A DNA stretch of 64,000 nt from [Clostridium] citroniae WAL-17108 (GCF_000233455.1 NZ_JH376426.1:180496-244495), one strand, 5' to 3'; shown: positions 41,860-50,878, counted from the first letter of the stretch. The notes: generated by a model not told the origin, from the letters alone. A program made the numbers and translations.

Positions 41860-43554
41860 TTACTCAAAATACATGCTGGTAAAGGGTACCTCATACTGGG
41901 TCTGGGTAAATCCGACTCCCTTAAGGGCCGAAGTGGAAATGGCCTTGTTGCACTCATAGGTGAGAGGGATATAGACCGCATCCTCATGAAGCCTTGTAAG
42001 CACAAAGGTGTAAAGTTCCTGCCGTTTGGCCTCGTCCGTGGACACCAGGATATTGGTGATGGCCTGGTCGATCTCCTTTTTATCCTCCAGACCCAGCTGG
42101 GCCGCATAGTCTCCGTACACAGGCTGCCTCATGGCTGCCAGGGAGGACTGAGGGTCATAGGGCGTTCCCCAGCAGATATTAAATACCATGTCAAAATTAC
42201 CGGCCTTCATATTATCCCTGTAGGACTGCTCCTCCTCGCCCTTGATATCCAGCTTGATCCCCAGCTTCCCGTACTCGGACTGGAGATACTCGGCAATGGT
42301 CTTTTCCGTCACACTGTCGCTGTTGTACAAAAGGGACATGGCCATGGTCTGTCCGTCTTTTTCCCTTAGGCCGCCGCTGCCCATGGTCCATCCGGCTTCC
42401 TCCAGCATGGACTCTGCCAAAGCCGTGTCGTATCCATAGGGTTTGAGGTCTATGTCACAGTAGGGCACCGTGGACGCAAACAGGGTGTCTGCCGGCTTTT
42501 CCAGCCCATAGAACACTCCATCGGATATGGCCTGGCGGTTTGTAGCGTGCTGCAGCGCCTGGCGCACGGCCTTATCCCGCAAAACCCCGTTGGCAGTGTT
42601 CAGCACGATCTGACGGGTGGAGGTGGGGTCTGACAGCGCCACCTGAAATTCTTCACTGTCCAGGTACTTGTTCACCGCATCCGCATCGATCATGTTCTTT
42701 CCAAAGATCAGGTCGATCTCCCCTTTCTCCAGGGCAAGGACACGGGTCTGGTTGTCCGGGATCACCTTCACTGTGATCTTCCGGATCCGGGGCTGCCGGC
42801 CCCAGTAATTTTCATTGGCTTCAAAAACAGCATACTCATCTGTCACAAAATCCGTCAGCACATAGGGTCCTGTTCCGATGTAAGCGTCAACACCGTCCTT
42901 GGTGCTTCCCTCTTTCATGGCATTGGGAGAGATCATGGCAAAGGGGCGTGTAACGCCCAGCTCCGTAAGCATGGGGTAATAGGGCTGGGAGAGTTCAATC
43001 ACAAAGGTCTCATCATCAGGGGCCGAAACATCCACCAGAAGATTCATCATCTCCAGCCATGTATGGCGGTCCTTGTTCTCTATGATGGCGTCAAAATTGG
43101 CTTTTATGGCATTGGCATCACAAACCTGTCCATCGGAAAATGTCACTCCCTGGCGGATCTTAAATGTATATATCCTGCCGTCCCCGCTGATCTCCCAGCT
43201 TTCTGCCAGACACGGCTCGTAGCCGTCTTCCGTGATATTTACAAGAGTCTCATAAAGCATTTCCTGGGCATACATTTCACCCGCATACAGATGAGGGTTC
43301 AGATCCCGGATATCCCGGTAATTGACAAACACCAACTCATCCCTTGCTCCCATTTCATTACCTGCGCCGGAACCTTCCTCATCTGCCCGGGTACCGGAAC
43401 CTTCCTTATCATCGCCCGCCGGGGCTGTTACGGAGCTTTCCGCTTTGTCATCCCCAGCCGATTTACCGGCCGTGCCCGAGCCGGATGCCGAGCAGCCGAC
43501 AACAGATGCGGCCAGAACGCCTGCAAGGCACAGACTCCAAATTCTTTTTTTCAT
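41860..43554 (-). CDS. ABC transporter substrate-binding lipoprotein, family 5 (peptide/nickel)
   Basis: 564 residues from the ATG at 43554, six bases after AGGAGG. Signal peptide with lipobox VVGC near residue 19, then a Gly/Ser/Asp/Glu-rich linker of about 50 residues with repeated GDDK and EGSG units. The body is SBP_bac_5 (LAESWEISGDGRIYTFKIRQGVTFSDGQVCDANAIKANFD). Members bind di- or oligopeptides, nickel chelates or other amides. It is the first structural gene of the DppBCDF-MATE-AstE operon. Confidence 0.94.
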   Translation of the reverse strand: MKKRIWSLCLAGVLAASVVGCSASGSGTAGKSAGDDKAESSVTAPAGDDKEGSGTRADEEGSGAGNEMGARDELVFVNYRDIRDLNPHLYAGEMYAQEMLYETLVNITEDGYEPCLAESWEISGDGRIYTFKIRQGVTFSDGQVCDANAIKANFDAIIENKDRHTWLEMMNLLVDVSAPDDETFVIELSQPYYPMLTELGVTRPFAMISPNAMKEGSTKDGVDAYIGTGPYVLTDFVTDEYAVFEANENYWGRQPRIRKITVKVIPDNQTRVLALEKGEIDLIFGKNMIDADAVNKYLDSEEFQVALSDPTSTRQIVLNTANGVLRDKAVRQALQHATNRQAISDGVFYGLEKPADTLFASTVPYCDIDLKPYGYDTALAESMLEEAGWTMGSGGLREKDGQTMAMSLLYNSDSVTEKTIAEYLQSEYGKLGIKLDIKGEEEQSYRDNMKAGNFDMVFNICWGTPYDPQSSLAAMRQPVYGDYAAQLGLEDKKEIDQAITNILVSTDEAKRQELYTFVLTRLHEDAVYIPLTYECNKAISTSALKGVGFTQTQYEVPFTSMYFE

Positions 43555-43597
43555 CATGTTCCTCCTCAATTAGATTTCAGAGGATACTATACCATAG

Positions 43598-43615
43598 TTA
43601 GTCAAGACTTACTAA
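43598..43615. promoter_or_regulatory. Dyad between lysR and ABC operon
   Basis: TTAGT and ACTAA arms (43598-43602, 43611-43615) with an 8-base spacer, containing a T-N11-A-like pattern. It lies 44 bases upstream of the binding-protein start, in the gap after lysR, and is a candidate LysR-type site. Confidence 0.4.
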
Positions 43616-43658
43616 TGCCAAATTGAGAGGGGTTGGTTATCAGGATTTGTTATATCCA

Positions 43659-44582
43659 TCATTTCTGCTCTCCGTCCAACGCCTGTTTCAGGGCATCGAT
43701 ATAACGTTTTGCTTCATCAGACAGATTTCTTCCCGCCAGGGTCACGTACCCGATGGACAAAAAGGGTTCGCAATGTTTTACCTTCAGTGCTTTGATATCA
43801 TATTTTCCATAATCCCCTGATACAAAATCCACTCCCATACAGCAGACATCAGTGTGCAGCAGCAGGTTATTGATCATGTAATCACTGTTTGTGGAGAAAA
43901 CATTGTTCATATGCTCTATCATGACCGCTCCCACGCTCACCCTCTCAATGTGATGCTCCATTGCAAAAAAGTCATCTGTCTCCTCCACAAATTTCAGTCC
44001 CCGCAATTCGGAAAAATCCACTGACTCCCTTTCGTACAGCGGATGGTACTTTCCCACATAAATACAGATTCCCCTGTTGTCCAGCGGAAAAAATTCCAGC
44101 TTTTTATGCCCGATAATATGCCGGAAACACTGCATCTGTGCATTTGCCAGGTATACGATCCCAATCTCGGAAATATGGTTTGCCACATCATCCGTGATCT
44201 CCTCCACCGTGCCCTCCCGGTACTCATAATGAAGTTCGGACCTTTCCCCGTTTCCTTTATACAATTCCACCAGCAGCTTTGTCAAAAGGCTGCTCTGGTA
44301 CCCGGACACTCCGAACTTGGCAGCCCCCTGGCTGGCTGCCAGGGACCGTATGATATGGGAATGCCTCAGAATATGTACGGCATTCCTGTAAAGCATTTCC
44401 CCCTGCTCCGTCATACGGATCCCCTTGTTGCTCCTGACCAGCAAGCTGGTCTTCAGTTCCCGCTCCAGGCAGTGAATAACCCTGCTGACATTGGGCTGCG
44501 TGGTGTAGAGCTGCTCTGCGGCCCGGTTCAGGCTGCCGTGATCCACTGCTGCCACAAAGTATTCCAATTGCTTGATTTCCAT
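43659..44582 (-). CDS. LysR-family transcriptional regulator
   Basis: 307 residues from the ATG at 44582 (GGAGGAGAGG upstream). N-terminal helix-turn-helix (MEIKQLEYFVAAVDHGSLNRAAEQLYTTQPNVSRVIHCLE) and LysR effector domain. It is transcribed in the same direction as, and 104 bases before, the peptide-type ABC operon, an arrangement that still allows local control. Effector unknown. Confidence 0.93.
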   Translation of the reverse strand: MEIKQLEYFVAAVDHGSLNRAAEQLYTTQPNVSRVIHCLERELKTSLLVRSNKGIRMTEQGEMLYRNAVHILRHSHIIRSLAASQGAAKFGVSGYQSSLLTKLLVELYKGNGERSELHYEYREGTVEEITDDVANHISEIGIVYLANAQMQCFRHIIGHKKLEFFPLDNRGICIYVGKYHPLYERESVDFSELRGLKFVEETDDFFAMEHHIERVSVGAVMIEHMNNVFSTNSDYMINNLLLHTDVCCMGVDFVSGDYGKYDIKALKVKHCEPFLSIGYVTLAGRNLSDEAKRYIDALKQALDGEQK

Positions 44583-44660
44583 ATCCTCTCCTCCATGGGT
44601 AAACAAGGCCATAACAATAAAGCCGTTCAATCAAAAGCCATATAATAGAAGCCATACAAT

Positions 44661-44719
44661 AAAAATTGCCACACGATAAAAGCAGCCCCATGTTAGCATG
44701 GGCAAACCCCGTGTGGCAA
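44661..44719 (-). terminator. Terminator of the hsp20-dnaJ operon
   Basis: On the minus strand CTTGCCACACG-type arm (44719-44710, TTGCCACACG) pairs perfectly with CGTGTGGCAA (44675-44666) and is followed by five T. A second hairpin GCCCATG/CATGGGC lies in the loop. It is about 55 bases past the dnaJ-like stop. Confidence 0.85.
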
Positions 44720-44773
44720 GTATTTCCAGCGATAATTTTTATCATCATGGAGGAGAACTCCGATTTGTTTCGC

Positions 44774-45760
44774 TCAGGCCGCCAATATGCCGGAAAGTTC
44801 CCTTAATTTTTGTTTGGCTTCCTCTGTCAGTTTTTTCGGCGCCCGGATCTCCACGGTCACGTACTGGTCGCCGTAAACAGACGGATTCCCCATGGACACG
44901 ATCCCCTTTCCTTTTAACCGGATCTTGCTGCCCGGCTGGGTACCTTCTTTTATCTTGCATACAACATCCCCATAAAGAGTGGGAATGGTTGCCTCACCTC
45001 CCAGGACCGCTGTGGTAAATGGGATCCTGACCGTGGTGTACACATCCTGGCCTTCCCTGCGAAATCCCGGTTTGTCTTTTACCCTGACCGTGAGCAGCAG
45101 GTCCCCTGGCTCTGCGCCTTGTGTTCCCGGATTCCCCCTGCCCTTTAGGCGTATGGTTTTCCCGGATGCAATGCCTGCCGGGATATTGACTTCCAGGACT
45201 GTCATTTCCAGCCCGCTGCCCTGCAGCTGAACGCGCTCCTTGCCGCCAAAAGCAGCTTTATCAAAACTGATCTCTATCTCAGCCTTCAGATCTGAACCTT
45301 TCCTGTTAGAATCATGGCCAAACAGGCTTTTTAGAATATCGTCCATGTCCTCCCCGCCCTCAAAATGATACTCCTGAAAGCCTCCCCCCGGCCTGGTGTA
45401 AGAGCCGCTCCGGAAACCATTCTGGAAACCGCCCTGGAACCCATTTTGGAAACCACCCTGAAAACCATTCCGGAAGCCGCCCTGAAATCCTCCCTGGAAG
45501 CCACTGTCACGGGCGCCTTGATATTCCCCTGCGCTTGCGTCAAAAGCAGCGTGACCAAACCGGTCATACAGTTTCCTCTTTTCCTCATCTCCCAGTACGT
45601 CATAAGCCTCATTAACTTCCTTAAAACGTTCTGCGGCCTGTGCATTCCCTTCATTGCTGTCCGGATGGTATTTTTTTGCCAGCTTTCTGAATGCTTTTTT
45701 GATTGCCTGCGCATCCGCATGTTTGTCAATGCCCAAAATCTCATAGTAGTCTCTTTTCAT
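44774..45760 (-). CDS. DnaJ-family co-chaperone without zinc-finger (CbpA type)
   Basis: J-domain protein that stimulates Hsp70 (DnaK). 328 residues. J domain at residues 1-68 with the HPD motif (KKYHPDSNEG), then a Gly/Phe region (about 75-125) built from GGFQNGFQ-like repeats, then two C-terminal substrate-binding beta domains. The CXXCXGXG zinc repeats of classical DnaJ are absent, making it a class B protein. The ATG at 45760 has GAGGAG close by. It lies 98 bases after hsp20 and shares its CIRCE-controlled promoter, so heat or unfolded protein should induce it. Confidence 0.94.
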   Translation of the reverse strand: MKRDYYEILGIDKHADAQAIKKAFRKLAKKYHPDSNEGNAQAAERFKEVNEAYDVLGDEEKRKLYDRFGHAAFDASAGEYQGARDSGFQGGFQGGFRNGFQGGFQNGFQGGFQNGFRSGSYTRPGGGFQEYHFEGGEDMDDILKSLFGHDSNRKGSDLKAEIEISFDKAAFGGKERVQLQGSGLEMTVLEVNIPAGIASGKTIRLKGRGNPGTQGAEPGDLLLTVRVKDKPGFRREGQDVYTTVRIPFTTAVLGGEATIPTLYGDVVCKIKEGTQPGSKIRLKGKGIVSMGNPSVYGDQYVTVEIRAPKKLTEEAKQKLRELSGILAA

Positions 45761-45858
45761 TCTCCTCACTTCCCTTCTGATCTTGGCTCTACATGAAAGG
45801 AGAGGTCAGACTGGCTGACCCCTCACTGTCCCAATGATGCTTTAATCGTGCTCCATCA

Positions 45859-46317
45859 TTATTCTATGGTAATATATTTCTTCTCTTCCACCGCAGGCTT
45901 TGCCTCCTTTTTCGGCACAAAGAGTTTCAGGATTCCGTGTTTGAACTCACCCTTTATGTCAGCTTCCGTGAGGTTCTCCCCCACATAGAAGGAACGCTCA
46001 CAGGCCCCTGCATAGCGCTCCCTGCGGATGTACCTTCCTGTCTTCTTCTCCTGCTCATCCTGGTCAAACCCCTTGGACGCACTGATGGTCAGCGTGCCGT
46101 CCTTCAGGGAAACCTTTACCTCATTCTTAGCAAAGCCCGGCAGGTCCATCTCCAGCTCATAGCCGGAATCAGTCTCTTTGATATCGGTCTTCATCAGGTT
46201 TTTGCCCCGATGGCCATACAGCTTCCTTTCCAATTTCTTCTGCTCTTTATCATCAAAGAATGGAACATCAAAAAAGTCGTCAAATAAGTTTTCTCCAAAA
46301 ATACTAGGCATTAACAT
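45859..46317 (-). CDS. Small heat-shock protein (Hsp20/alpha-crystallin)
   Basis: ATP-independent holdase chaperone, 152 residues. N-terminal SIFGENLFDDFFDVPFF, then the alpha-crystallin domain (residues 42-140) with YELEMDLPGFAKNEVKVSLKDGTLTISA and the A-x-x-x-n-GIL motif (GEFKHGILKLFVPKKE). GGAGAG lies seven bases before the ATG. It is the first gene of a two-gene operon with the dnaJ-like gene. A CIRCE element overlaps its promoter, so HrcA repression is expected. Confidence 0.96.
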   Translation of the reverse strand: MLMPSIFGENLFDDFFDVPFFDDKEQKKLERKLYGHRGKNLMKTDIKETDSGYELEMDLPGFAKNEVKVSLKDGTLTISASKGFDQDEQEKKTGRYIRRERYAGACERSFYVGENLTEADIKGEFKHGILKLFVPKKEAKPAVEEKKYITIE

Positions 46318-46443
46318 AAGTCATCTCTCCTTTTTTTATATGCTTGTGTACCTTGTTTCTTTGGACTGGGAATCCGGATCTGTGGGAGTAGAACCCATTA
46401 TTTCAGCCTTCCCTTCTGATCCCTTTTCCTTTGTTCTGGCTAC

Positions 46444-46472
46444 GTTATACCACTTATTGTTAGCACTGTCAA
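46444..46472 (-). promoter_or_regulatory. Promoter of hsp20-dnaJ operon
   Basis: Perfect -35 TTGACA (46472-46467), 17-base spacer and TATAAC (46449-46444), five of six. The -35 lies inside the CIRCE spacer and left arm, so a bound repressor would exclude polymerase. Confidence 0.8.
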
Positions 46473-46486
46473 TAGGTGAGTGCTAA
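46460..46486. promoter_or_regulatory. CIRCE operator (HrcA binding site)
   Basis: TTAGCACTG, nine bases, GAGTGCTAA: matches the CIRCE consensus (TTAGCACTC-N9-GAGTGCTAA) at every arm position except the ninth base. CIRCE is bound by the HrcA heat-shock repressor in Firmicutes. Confidence 0.95.
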
Positions 46487-46574
46487 TTTCACAAATACTT
46501 CACAACTTCATACTTTTTTGTCCCTTTCATTCTCCTCTTATCCCCAAACAACCGGCTCCATAAGTATACTTTCC

Positions 46575-46880
46575 CTAAAATCCCACTCCCTCTGAAACCA
46601 CTACATCGGCGGATGTAAATCCCCCTCCCGCCCCCATACCGGCGCCAACGTCCGTCATTTGGCCCGCATACGGGTCTAGGCTGCCGCACAGCCGGTCCAA
46701 TGCCTGATCCTTCCTGTCCCGCCTGATGCCCAGGATCCAGTATGCGTCTGAAATCCCCTCCCGGACCAGATTATGATCCGCCCTCTTTCTGGCAGAACGC
46801 ATTTTCTTTATCTCCAGCTTGACGGCTCTGACCTTTCTCTCTTTCCCGGCTCTTTTTGCCTTCTTTTCCCTCACATCCAT
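46575..46880 (-). CDS. Hypothetical small basic protein
   Basis: 101 residues from an ATG at 46880 with GGAAGAG upstream. A Lys/Arg-rich N-terminal half (VREKKAKRAGKERKVRAVKLEIKKMRSARKRADHNLV) looks helical; the C-terminal half is Gly-rich (DVGAGMGAGGGFTSADVV). No family is recognised. It could be a genuine small cytoplasmic or nucleic-acid-binding protein, but codon support is moderate. Confidence 0.45.
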   Translation of the reverse strand: MDVREKKAKRAGKERKVRAVKLEIKKMRSARKRADHNLVREGISDAYWILGIRRDRKDQALDRLCGSLDPYAGQMTDVGAGMGAGGGFTSADVVVSEGVGF

Positions 46881-47354
46881 TATCTCTTCCATACCCCGGT
46901 ACAAACATTGTCCCCCGCTCCACACCCACAACCATACCCCTTTCCGGCGGTCCCCACCGCCCGCGTCCATGTTCTTGATTAAGATCATATCACGCAGGCA
47001 AAATGCAGTCAAATCCCCTTTCGCAGGCAGGTTCAAAAACAGTAACAATGGCATGGGGCCGCTGTGGAAACCGGCTCATTCACACAATGTTCATATTTCA
47101 TTCAAAAACCTTTTACACAATCAACATTTTTTCTTCATCTTTGCCGTATATACTTTAACCATAGACAGAGAGATACAAAGCTGTCACATAAAAAACGCTT
47201 ACAAGATTTTTTTCATAATACTCGAGCTGATAAGAAATTATCAGCTCTCCTCCCTTTTAATAATACTTTTTCAAAAAACGTATCATCCGCGGATGATACG
47301 TTTTTTACGTTTGGGAGGATCAGACCTCCCATCATTTTTCAGTTCCCATTCCTG
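46881..47354. other. Intergenic region without a supported gene
   Basis: 474 bases between the small basic protein and the zinc-ribbon protein. Apart from the palindromic terminator at 47273-47306 I see nothing firm; the AT-rich part around 47080-47260 probably contains the promoter of the small basic protein. Confidence 0.5.
47273..47306. terminator. Perfect 34-base palindromic terminator
   Basis: A6, then CGTATCATCC-GC-GGATGATACG-type perfect palindrome, then T6. It lies 48 bases past the stop of the zinc-ribbon protein gene and can stop transcription in both directions. Confidence 0.88.
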
Positions 47355-47990
47355 TCAAAACAATATGATCTTGAACAGCCCCAGAAGAAAGAGCAGGATG
47401 ACTCCGGCCAGAATCACTTTCATTGCCATATCCTGTTCCGTAACCCAGCCCCACAGTCCCCGGCCGCCATCTTCCTCCGAATCCGCCCAATCATCATTGG
47501 AAACATTTTTGGATGCGCCCATTGAGGTGTTCCTTGAAGTCTTCTTTGAAGTGTCCCTTGACATGTCCCTTGGAGCATCCTGCGGCTCCTCCATAGGCAT
47601 ATCCAGAAATACCACCGGGGCCTCCTCGTCCTTTTTGGTCTCCTGGGCGGCACTTTTTAGGGCCTCCCGGGCTGTTTTCCAGTTACTTTTATCCACATAA
47701 TAATTTGTATAAGGTACGATTTCCACAATCCCCTCTTTATAGCGGTTGGTAGGCACGGTATTTTGGCCTTTCTCCACATAATAGGGTATGTTCCTCTCTT
47801 TTAACGCCTCCTCCAGATATACGGTGTCCACCTTATGCCCATTGGACAGGAGCACCGGGTCCCTCACCATCTGAAAGGACGCCTCAAAATCTGATGCAAC
47901 ATCGATCAGCTGCTTCCCACATTCCTCACACACAATTGCATCCGGCGGAAATTTCTTTCTGCATTTCGGACAAATCCGTCTTGTTTCCAT
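47355..47990 (-). CDS. Zinc-ribbon, tail-anchored membrane protein, unknown function
   Basis: 211 residues. An N-terminal zinc ribbon (CPKC at 8-11 and CEEC at 21-24) is followed by a DUF2007-like segment (MVRDPVLLSNGHKVDTVYLEEALKERNIPYYVE), a low-complexity linker of Arg/Asp/Ser/Thr repeats (RDMSRDTSKKTSRNTS), and a single C-terminal membrane segment (residues 190-210), so the protein is tail anchored with its bulk in the cytoplasm. Function unknown. It may tether a regulator or sense signals at the membrane. Confidence 0.78.
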   Translation of the reverse strand: METRRICPKCRKKFPPDAIVCEECGKQLIDVASDFEASFQMVRDPVLLSNGHKVDTVYLEEALKERNIPYYVEKGQNTVPTNRYKEGIVEIVPYTNYYVDKSNWKTAREALKSAAQETKKDEEAPVVFLDMPMEEPQDAPRDMSRDTSKKTSRNTSMGASKNVSNDDWADSEEDGGRGLWGWVTEQDMAMKVILAGVILLFLLGLFKIILF

Positions 47991-48086
47991 TGCTGTTCCT
48001 TTCCGGGTCCGGCCGTTGCCGAACCGCAGCCTGTCTATGGTACGATATTTCCTGTAGGCTAATTATAGCCGTATCAACCGTTATTT

Positions 48087-49538
48087 TCAAGGGGTTGTTT
48101 TCCCTCCCGCGGCTCTCCTTCCCAATCCTCCGCGAAATCCCTCAGGCAGCGTCACTTCCCTGGACAAAAACAGCAGGGCGGTCAGGTTGGGAAATGCCAT
48201 TAGTCCGTTCCATATATCCGACAGCATCCAGACCACATCCAGACGTGCCTCGCTGCCCAGGAACACTGCCCCCAGAAACAGCAGGGGATAGACTCTTGCC
48301 GCAAATTTACGGCCCGCATATTCCCCCAGCCCTGTCCTGCTGACAAAATATGCCGCCGCCTGTTTCCCCAGATAAAACCAAGCCATAATGGTGGCAAAGG
48401 CAAACACCACCATGGAACCGCTGACCAGATACTCTCCCACAAGTCCCAGTCGCCCGCTGAAGCACCAGGCCGCCAGGGCCGCTCCCTGATAAGGCACGGT
48501 TTCCGGCGCCGAGTCCGTCATGCACAGGATCACCAGGGCGGTAAGGGTGCAGAGGATCACCGTGTCAAAAAACACCTCAAACATGGCCCACATCCCCTGC
48601 TCATGGGGCGTGGTATTCTCCGCCGGCCCATGGAGCACTGCCAGGGTTCCCAGGCCTGCCTCATTGGAGAACACACCCCGGGATATTCCATACCGGATGC
48701 TGCGGCTCACCACATAGCCGGCGCCGCCGCCCGCCGCCGCTTCCGGACAGAATGCCGAGGAAACCATGGACGCCAGGGCTGCCGGTATCCTGTCAAAGCA
48801 GGAAAATATCACGATCAGGGAAAATATGATATAAATGCCTGAGGCGGCAGGCATCAGCTTTTCCGCCACATTTCCGATCCTGCTGATGCCTCCGCATATG
48901 ACCAGCGTCAGGATCCCTGTAAACACCAGCCCTCCGGCCAGGGCAGGGACCTGCCACGTGTATTCCATGGTGCTGATGGCAGAATTGGCCTGGACCATGC
49001 TGCCCATCCCCAGGGAACACATAAGGCAGAGAAAGCTGTAGAGCACTCCCATCCCCTTGATCCCAAGGCCCCGCTCCATGTACACAAAGGGACCGCACAC
49101 ATAATGGCCCTCACTGTCCTTATAACGGTACCGTATACCCAGCATGGTCTCCACATAAGCTGTTATCATGCCGATCAGGGCCGATATCCACATCCAGAAC
49201 AGGGCTCCCGGCCCGCCTGCGGTCAGGGCCGTGGCCACTCCCGCTATATTGCCCGTGCCAACAGTGGCCGCCAGGGCCGTGCACACGGACTGGAACTGGC
49301 TGATTCCCTTTTTGGCCTCCCCATGTCCCTTCCCGGCATGGTCCGATTCCTGCTGTCCCCCTGTTTCTGATGCCTTGCCTGACAGGATACGGCCAGCCGT
49401 ATGGCTCCACCAGTATAAAAAACCCCTTATCTGGAAAAAATGACATTTAACAGTAAAATAAATACCAACCCCCAGAAATATGACAAGGGTCCATGGCCCC
49501 CATACCATCTGGTGTATCCGCTCCAGCCATTTCATCAT
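48087..49538 (-). CDS. AGCS-family Na+/alanine (or glycine) symporter
   Basis: Sodium:amino acid symporter with about 11 membrane segments, 483 residues. Family signatures are clear: TVGTGNIAGVATALTAGGPGALFWMWISALIGM and the downstream SNEAGLGTLAVLHGPAENTTPHEQGMWAMFEVFFDT. N-terminal part also fits (WGPWTLVIFLGVGIYFT). It stands alone, preceded and followed by unrelated genes. It imports alanine, glycine or serine; which one is not readable. Confidence 0.95.
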   Translation of the reverse strand: MMKWLERIHQMVWGPWTLVIFLGVGIYFTVKCHFFQIRGFLYWWSHTAGRILSGKASETGGQQESDHAGKGHGEAKKGISQFQSVCTALAATVGTGNIAGVATALTAGGPGALFWMWISALIGMITAYVETMLGIRYRYKDSEGHYVCGPFVYMERGLGIKGMGVLYSFLCLMCSLGMGSMVQANSAISTMEYTWQVPALAGGLVFTGILTLVICGGISRIGNVAEKLMPAASGIYIIFSLIVIFSCFDRIPAALASMVSSAFCPEAAAGGGAGYVVSRSIRYGISRGVFSNEAGLGTLAVLHGPAENTTPHEQGMWAMFEVFFDTVILCTLTALVILCMTDSAPETVPYQGAALAAWCFSGRLGLVGEYLVSGSMVVFAFATIMAWFYLGKQAAAYFVSRTGLGEYAGRKFAARVYPLLFLGAVFLGSEARLDVVWMLSDIWNGLMAFPNLTALLFLSREVTLPEGFRGGLGRRAAGGKTTP

Positions 49539-49759
49539 ATTAATAATATACCGTCCACTATGAGTTCTTATTAAATGTCTTATTCCCCAAATATGCTTGC
49601 TATGACAATTCCAGGAATTTTCTTGTGGTTGTACCTCGCAATTTAAGGTGGTTTATGATAAAATAATTGTAACAGTTCAGGAGTGCGCCAAACCGCTCCC
49701 TATACCTGGGATACCCTTGTCCACTGAGGGTGAGAATGATTGAGAAAAGAGGTATGCCG

Positions 49760-50743
49760 ATGCCAGGTTTTACAACCCACTACATTTTAGGCATGAAAGC
49801 ATACAATGATATGCCGCAGAACAATCTGAAGTTTATCATTGCCAAATACCGGTGGCTTTACCAGCTGGGACTGCAGGGACCGGATATGTTCTTCTACAAC
49901 CTGCCCATCCTGCGCCACCGCGACCACCGCAATGTAGGTTCCTATATGCATGAGCATCATGTGAATGACTTTTTCCGCTGCTGTTTCCTGCAGCTTTCCA
50001 GGATTGATTCCAGGCAGCAGAGGGAAGAGGGACTGGCCTATATGTGCGGCTTTATCTGCCATTATATCGGAGATTCCATCTGCCATCCATATGTGTACGG
50101 GCGCATAGAGTATGATGTCCACCACCCTGGTTCCTATTACCACGGTCTTCATGCCAAGCTGGAGAATGATATTGACGCCCTTCTTCTTCAAAAGTATAAA
50201 AGGAAAAAGCCGTCCCAGTTTAATCAGGCCGCTACCATCTGCCTGAATGGCATGGAAACCCAGTTTATTTCCCGCTTCCTGTCAGACTGTATCAATGAGG
50301 CGTTCTATCCCCTCAGCTACAAGAACCGGTATCAGGTGACAGCACCCATGATCCACCGTTCCATACTGGCCCTGCGCTTTGGATGCAGGACCCTGTCGGA
50401 CCCCAACAGCCGCAAGAAGGATAAGATCGAGTTCTTTGAATCCATTTTCCTGAAGAATCCCGTGGCCTCCAGCAAGCTGGTCACCGATATAGTGGAGAAT
50501 CCGGCCTGGAGTCTGAACCTGCACCATGAGACCTGGTGTAACCCCTGGGATAAGCGGATCGCCTCCAAATCCTCCTTCCCGGACCTGTTTAAGCAGTCCC
50601 TGGGAAAGCTGAGCACGGTTTTTTACATGATCAATTCCATGCTGGATACGGGACAGCCCCTGCGGACATCTACACTGGAGATGCTGCTCTCCGAACTGGG
50701 AAACTATTCCTATCACAGCGGTCTTCCGTGTGTGGATGACTAA
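49760..50743 (+). CDS. Zinc-dependent phospholipase C-like protein
   Basis: 327 residues from the ATG at 49760, seven bases after GAGG. The fold is that of the Zn_dep_PLPC family (pfam00882): PGFTTHYILGMKAYNDMP, GLQGPDMFFYN, GFICHYIGDSICHPYVYGRIEY and HHPGSYYHGLHAKLENDIDALLL provide the His/Asp metal ligands. Unlike secreted alpha-toxins it has no signal peptide, so it is probably intracellular and not a haemolysin. Such proteins are common in Lachnospiraceae with unknown substrate. It ends at a strong bidirectional terminator. Confidence 0.88.
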   Translation: MPGFTTHYILGMKAYNDMPQNNLKFIIAKYRWLYQLGLQGPDMFFYNLPILRHRDHRNVGSYMHEHHVNDFFRCCFLQLSRIDSRQQREEGLAYMCGFICHYIGDSICHPYVYGRIEYDVHHPGSYYHGLHAKLENDIDALLLQKYKRKKPSQFNQAATICLNGMETQFISRFLSDCINEAFYPLSYKNRYQVTAPMIHRSILALRFGCRTLSDPNSRKKDKIEFFESIFLKNPVASSKLVTDIVENPAWSLNLHHETWCNPWDKRIASKSSFPDLFKQSLGKLSTVFYMINSMLDTGQPLRTSTLEMLLSELGNYSYHSGLPCVDD

Positions 50744-50812
50744 AGCGTGTTTGAAACTTTTCCCGCATATGTAACTGTTCAGGACATCCGATGTGATGAT
50801 AAAAATGATGAT

Positions 50813-50860
50813 AAAAAGTACGGTCTCCCCGGAGCGCTTCTGGGAAAACCGTACTTTTTT
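50813..50860. terminator. Bidirectional terminator
   Basis: AAAAAGTACGGT (50813-50824) pairs with ACCGTACTTTTTT (50848-50860); an inner stem forms in the loop. It separates the convergent phospholipase-like and metallo-beta-lactamase-fold genes. Confidence 0.9.
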
Positions 50861-50878
50861 ATTAATCAGGCAAAGCCT

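Noticed and set aside
45380..45530. Short repeats resembling a CRISPR array
   Set aside because: The repeats are in-frame Gly/Phe codons of the DnaJ-like gene without unique spacers.
46819..47700. 293-codon plus-strand frame
   Set aside because: It runs across a terminator and antisense to the zinc-ribbon gene; the composition is low-complexity and no start signal is seen.
49760..50743. Secreted alpha-toxin-like phospholipase C
   Set aside because: No signal peptide and no C-terminal PLAT domain, so a toxin role is not supported.
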